From Acholeplasma sp. (GTDB lineage: Bacteria; Bacillota_I; Bacilli_A; Acholeplasmatales; Acholeplasmataceae): a DNA stretch of 9,208 bases. The position numbers and the translations under genes were made by a program. This document shows, in pieces, positions 7,034-9,208 of the stretch. Within the stretch, counting starts at the first letter, position 1. Each line of letters begins with the position of its first letter. The notes under the pieces were generated by a model, which saw only the letters and a program-made list of their open reading frames with translations, was not told the origin of the DNA and did not search any database. Location: the NCBI GenBank assembly GCA_012837395.1, contig DURF01000142.1:1-9208 (forward strand), read 5' to 3'.

Positions 7034-7945
7034 TTATAATTTTACAAACTCACTAGCAACAAGTGCTGCAAGTTTTGCGTTGTTGTATACTAATTCTAAA
7101 TTAGCAGTTAAACTCTTACCTTCACTTAAATCTTTAACTTTAGCTAATAAAAATGGTGTTGACTCTTTACCTAAAATATTGTTTTCATTTGCTTCTTTAA
7201 CAGCATCACTAATAATCTTTTCAATCTTATCATAATCTAGACTATGTTCTTCTGGAATAGGATTTGTAATTAATACTCCACCACTTAGTCCAAGTGACCA
7301 TTTAGCATCCATTAGTTTTGCAATATCTTTAGGAGTATCCATACGATATAAAACATCGAAATTACTTGCACTTGAATAAAATGCAGGAAGTTTATCGGTC
7401 TTATAACCTAAAACTTCAACCCCTTTAGTTTCTAAGTATTCTAAAGTTAAACCTAGATCTAAAATAGACTTAGCACCAGCACAAACAACTGCTACATTTA
7501 AATCAGCTAGTTCTTCTAAATCTCTTGAAATATCAAAAGTTGTTTCAGCACCACGGTGAACACCACCAATACCACCAGTAGCAAACACTTTAATTCCAGC
7601 AAGGTTTGCAGCAATCATTGTTGCTGAAACAGTTGTTGCTCCTAGTGTTTTAGTAGAAAGAGCATAACCTAAGTCTCTTTTTGAGACTTTAATGACATTT
7701 TTTTCAGAAGCAATTCTTTTAACTTCATCACTAGTTAAACCCACTTTAATAAAACCATCCATAATCGCAATAGTAGCTGGCACAGCACCATTTTCTCTTA
7801 TTATAGCTTCAACTTTATTTGCCATATTCACATTATCAGGATAAGGCATACCATGTGAGATAATTGTTGACTCTAAAGCAACTACTGGCTTGTTGTTTTT
7901 TAGGGCATCTGATACTTCTTTACTTAATTTTATATATTTATTCAT
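7034..7945 (-). CDS. psuG: Pseudouridine-5'-phosphate glycosidase
   Basis: A 303-residue cytoplasmic enzyme that splits pseudouridine 5'-phosphate reversibly into uracil and ribose 5-phosphate, breaking the C-C glycosidic bond. It matches the PsuG (YeiN) family from end to end. By spacing to the E. coli enzyme, Glu25 (ALEST) matches Glu31, Lys86 (IKVSKRDLG) matches Lys93, Asp142 (ISRDL) matches the metal ligand Asp149, and Lys159 (CAGAKSILDLGL) matches the Schiff-base Lys166. The blocks FATGGIGGVHRGAETTFDIS (121-140) and GKESTPFLLAKV (259-270) are also present. Its ATG overlaps the last codons of psuK by 8 bases (ATGAATAA), and AAAGGA (7954-7959) lies 8 bases before it. Nothing is truncated; confidence is high. 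Confidence 0.97.
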   Translation of the reverse strand: MNKYIKLSKEVSDALKNNKPVVALESTIISHGMPYPDNVNMANKVEAIIRENGAVPATIAIMDGFIKVGLTSDEVKRIASEKNVIKVSKRDLGYALSTKTLGATTVSATMIAANLAGIKVFATGGIGGVHRGAETTFDISRDLEELADLNVAVVCAGAKSILDLGLTLEYLETKGVEVLGYKTDKLPAFYSSASNFDVLYRMDTPKDIAKLMDAKWSLGLSGGVLITNPIPEEHSLDYDKIEKIISDAVKEANENNILGKESTPFLLAKVKDLSEGKSLTANLELVYNNAKLAALVASEFVKL

Positions 7946-8834
7946 TTTCGATATCCTTTATTTTTTTGTTTAAATAACTAATATTTAATTTGTTACTAAC
8001 TGTAAATTCACTTTCTAAACTAATTAAAGCAAGCGCACTTCCATAAACAAGTGGATCTAAATTATTTAGATTAGCATAAATAACACCTGAGAAAAATGCA
8101 TCACCAGCACCAGAAGTACTAACTATATTTTTAGTAGGTTTAGAATAATGAACTACCTTCTTATTAGAAACAAGATATGAACCATTTGAACCATCAGTTA
8201 TATAGATATTTTTAATTTCTGATGATTTGTAAAAATTTAAAACTTCATCCTTTTTTAAATTTTCTAAATCATACAAAGCAAGGGCTTCTTGATAGTTTAC
8301 TTTTAAATGATTAATTTTTTCTAAATGAGGTTTTAATTTTAAAACTTTAAAAGTAGAAACACCATCTACATATATTTCTTTATCAAAAGTGTTAAAGATA
8401 TATTCTAAAACACTATCATCTAAATTAGTATCTAATACAATTATATCAAACTCATTAATAAAATCTTTATTATCAGTTAAATAATTAACATCTAATTCTT
8501 TTAAAGAATCCATCGCAGCAACTGCAACCTCTAAATCATGAAAATGATTTAGTAATGCTAAGTAAGCAGGAGTAGATGATACTTCTTTATATCTTAATTT
8601 AAACTCACTAGTTTTTGATGTCTTTATAAATTCATTTCCAAACTGATCTCTACCAACTGCAGTTAAGAAGGTAACATCAACTTCTAGTTTACTTAAATTA
8701 TCAGCAATATTTTTTGCTACTCCTCCAAATGAATAAGATAGGTTACCAGGATTAGAATCATGATATTTAATCTTATCATTAGTTTTAGCTAAAATATCAA
8801 CATTTAAACCACCAATAACAAGTACTTTTTTCAT
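7938..8834 (-). CDS. psuK: Pseudouridine kinase (PfkB/ribokinase family)
   Basis: 298 residues; phosphorylates pseudouridine with ATP to give the substrate of the adjacent glycosidase. The chosen start is ATG 8834-8832, after AGGAGG (8844-8839, 4-base spacing). The in-frame ATG at 8849 lies upstream of this site with no ribosome site of its own. PfkB features: N-terminal VLVIGGLNVDILAK (4-17), GGVAKNIADNL (37-47, a pattern typical of PsuK), the NxxE metal motif with Asn180 and Glu183 (VNYQEA), ITDGSNGS (212-219), and the anion hole GAGD (242-245) with catalytic base Asp245. By sequence alone it could be another PfkB nucleoside or sugar kinase; the overlap with psuG settles the role. No pseudouridine transporter gene is next to it. 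Confidence 0.93.
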   Translation of the reverse strand: MKKVLVIGGLNVDILAKTNDKIKYHDSNPGNLSYSFGGVAKNIADNLSKLEVDVTFLTAVGRDQFGNEFIKTSKTSEFKLRYKEVSSTPAYLALLNHFHDLEVAVAAMDSLKELDVNYLTDNKDFINEFDIIVLDTNLDDSVLEYIFNTFDKEIYVDGVSTFKVLKLKPHLEKINHLKVNYQEALALYDLENLKKDEVLNFYKSSEIKNIYITDGSNGSYLVSNKKVVHYSKPTKNIVSTSGAGDAFFSGVIYANLNNLDPLVYGSALALISLESEFTVSNKLNISYLNKKIKDIENE

Positions 8835-8863
8835 ATAGCCTCCTAACATAATTTCTTAATTTA

Positions 8864-8892
8864 ATTATATCATGATAATAAAAAAATATTAA
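8864..8892 (-). promoter_or_regulatory. Promoter of the psuKG operon
   Basis: On the minus strand, TTAATA (8892-8887), a 17-base spacer and TATAAT (8869-8864). The -10 is perfect and the -35 matches four of six. It lies 30 bases before the psuK start and directly follows the next terminator. Confidence 0.65.
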
Positions 8893-8919
8893 AATAAAAA
8901 AAGACGGCTTAACCATCTT
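8891..8919 (-). terminator. Minus-strand intrinsic terminator upstream of psuK
   Basis: Read on the minus strand, AAGATGG (8919-8913), loop TTAAG, CCGTCTT (8907-8901) forms a 7-bp stem with one G-U pair, followed by T's with one A to 8891. It would stop a leftward transcript that begins right of 8920. On the + strand the same stem has a C-A mismatch and a short T run. Confidence 0.7.
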
Positions 8920-8962
8920 ATTTTAAAGTCAATTTTGTGTTGCATGACCTATTTTGATACAA

Positions 8963-8998
8963 TTACGCACTCCTAATAGGATTTTACGCACCCCTAAT
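8963..8998. repeat. Two 15-base direct repeats, 21-base period
   Basis: TTACGCACTCCTAAT (8963-8977) recurs as TTACGCACCCCTAAT (8984-8998), with one mismatch and a period of 21 bases, two helical turns. These are C-rich for this window. Repeats of this kind occur as operator sites and as transposase-binding sites near IS21-like ends; neither reading is proven. Confidence 0.75.
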
Positions 8999-9034
8999 TT
9001 ATGGCTTAATATAGACCTTTTATTTTTAAAGAAA

Positions 9035-9061
9035 TTTATAACAGTGTTTTCTTTGTGTCAA
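9035..9061 (-). promoter_or_regulatory. Promoter-like pair on the minus strand, right flank
   Basis: On the minus strand, a perfect TTGACA (9061-9056) and TATAAA (9040-9035) preceded by a TGn extension, spaced 15 bases, shorter than ideal. A start near 9028 would give a transcript of about 135 nt ending at the terminator at 8919-8891. Confidence 0.45.
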
Positions 9062-9208
9062 AATAGATTATTTCACTTAAATCAATACTGATTATCAAAC
9101 CTGAATTTATTAGTTTTATTTATCTATAGATTGTTATATAAAGTGATTTAAGAAATTCTTTTTCAATTATTTCGATTTTACTAACGTACGAACTTTCAAT
9201 TTTTCTCA

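Larger units (their letters stand above)
8920..9208. other. Right-flank stretch without a supported gene
   Basis: Both strands are broken by frequent stops. The longest open piece touching the edge is on the minus strand (9206-9120, 28 codons and TAA); it resembles no family I recognise. The stretch holds the direct repeats and the minus-strand promoter-like pair reported separately, and feeds the terminator at 8919-8891. It may be the 3' region of a gene, the end of a mobile element, or a small-RNA locus. Confidence 0.5.

Noticed and set aside
8835..8849. psuK start at ATG 8849
   Set aside because: The AGGAGG site is downstream of it and fits ATG 8834; residues before MKKVLVIGG are not part of the PfkB fold.
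8920..8980. Mini-gene on the minus strand: TTG after AGGAG, 14 codons
   Set aside because: The Shine-Dalgarno-like match lies inside the direct repeat, and such a short frame is expected by chance in AT-rich DNA.
9120..9206. C-terminus of a minus-strand protein (28 codons, RKIESSYVSKIEIIEKEF and on)
   Set aside because: It is too short, with no recognisable family. It could be real, but nothing in the window supports it beyond an open frame.
1..9208. Recoding of UGA as tryptophan
   Set aside because: All complete genes reach full family length with UGG only and stop at UAA or UAG, so no UGA readthrough is needed.
1..9208. CRISPR array, tRNA, rRNA or defence cluster
   Set aside because: No regularly spaced repeats beyond the single pair at 8963-8998, and no cloverleaf or rRNA-like segment was seen.

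Overview
The window comes from an AT-rich, low-GC Gram-positive or wall-less relative. Purine-rich Shine-Dalgarno sites (AGGAGG, GGGAGG) precede the genes. All complete genes read through with UGA as stop and UGG for tryptophan, so this is not a UGA=Trp mollicute. A ydaO-type c-di-AMP riboswitch, the P1B-4 metal pump and the codon bias fit an Acholeplasma-, Izemoplasma-, Haloplasma- or Erysipelotrichia-like bacterium. That assignment is inference; no rRNA or tRNA marker is present.

Layout, left to right. (1) Positions 2-2039 hold a metal-resistance pair on the + strand: the 3' end of an ArsR/SmtB-type repressor overlapping by 8 bases a P1B-4-type heavy-metal ATPase. A strong intrinsic terminator follows. 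(2) Positions 2156-5062 hold one long MacB/FtsX-type ABC transporter with fused ATPase and permease and a very large external domain. It is a single-gene unit with a terminator at its end. (3) Positions 5121-6978 hold a sigma-A-type promoter, a c-di-AMP riboswitch with a terminator-like expression platform, a CPA2 cation/proton antiporter started by TTG, and a small PII-like protein 11 bases downstream. A bidirectional terminator closes this operon and the convergent one. (4) Positions 8834-7034 on the minus strand hold psuK and psuG, overlapping by 8 bases, which together degrade pseudouridine to uracil and ribose 5-phosphate. (5) Positions 8850-9208 hold no convincing gene. They carry the psuKG promoter, a minus-strand terminator, a 15-base direct repeat with a 21-base period, and a minus-strand promoter-like pair. 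Together these could make a small RNA of about 135 nt, or mark the end of a mobile element lying beyond the window.

The most interesting unit is (3). A membrane-only antiporter with an Asp-Asp ion site and no fused RCK domain is paired with a PII-like protein, and the pair sits under a c-di-AMP riboswitch. This suggests ion exchange controlled at two levels: synthesis by c-di-AMP, and activity by the PII-like partner. Three computed open frames begin too early. The preferred starts are 150 for the metal ATPase, 5321 for the antiporter and 8834 (minus) for psuK, each chosen from its Shine-Dalgarno site.
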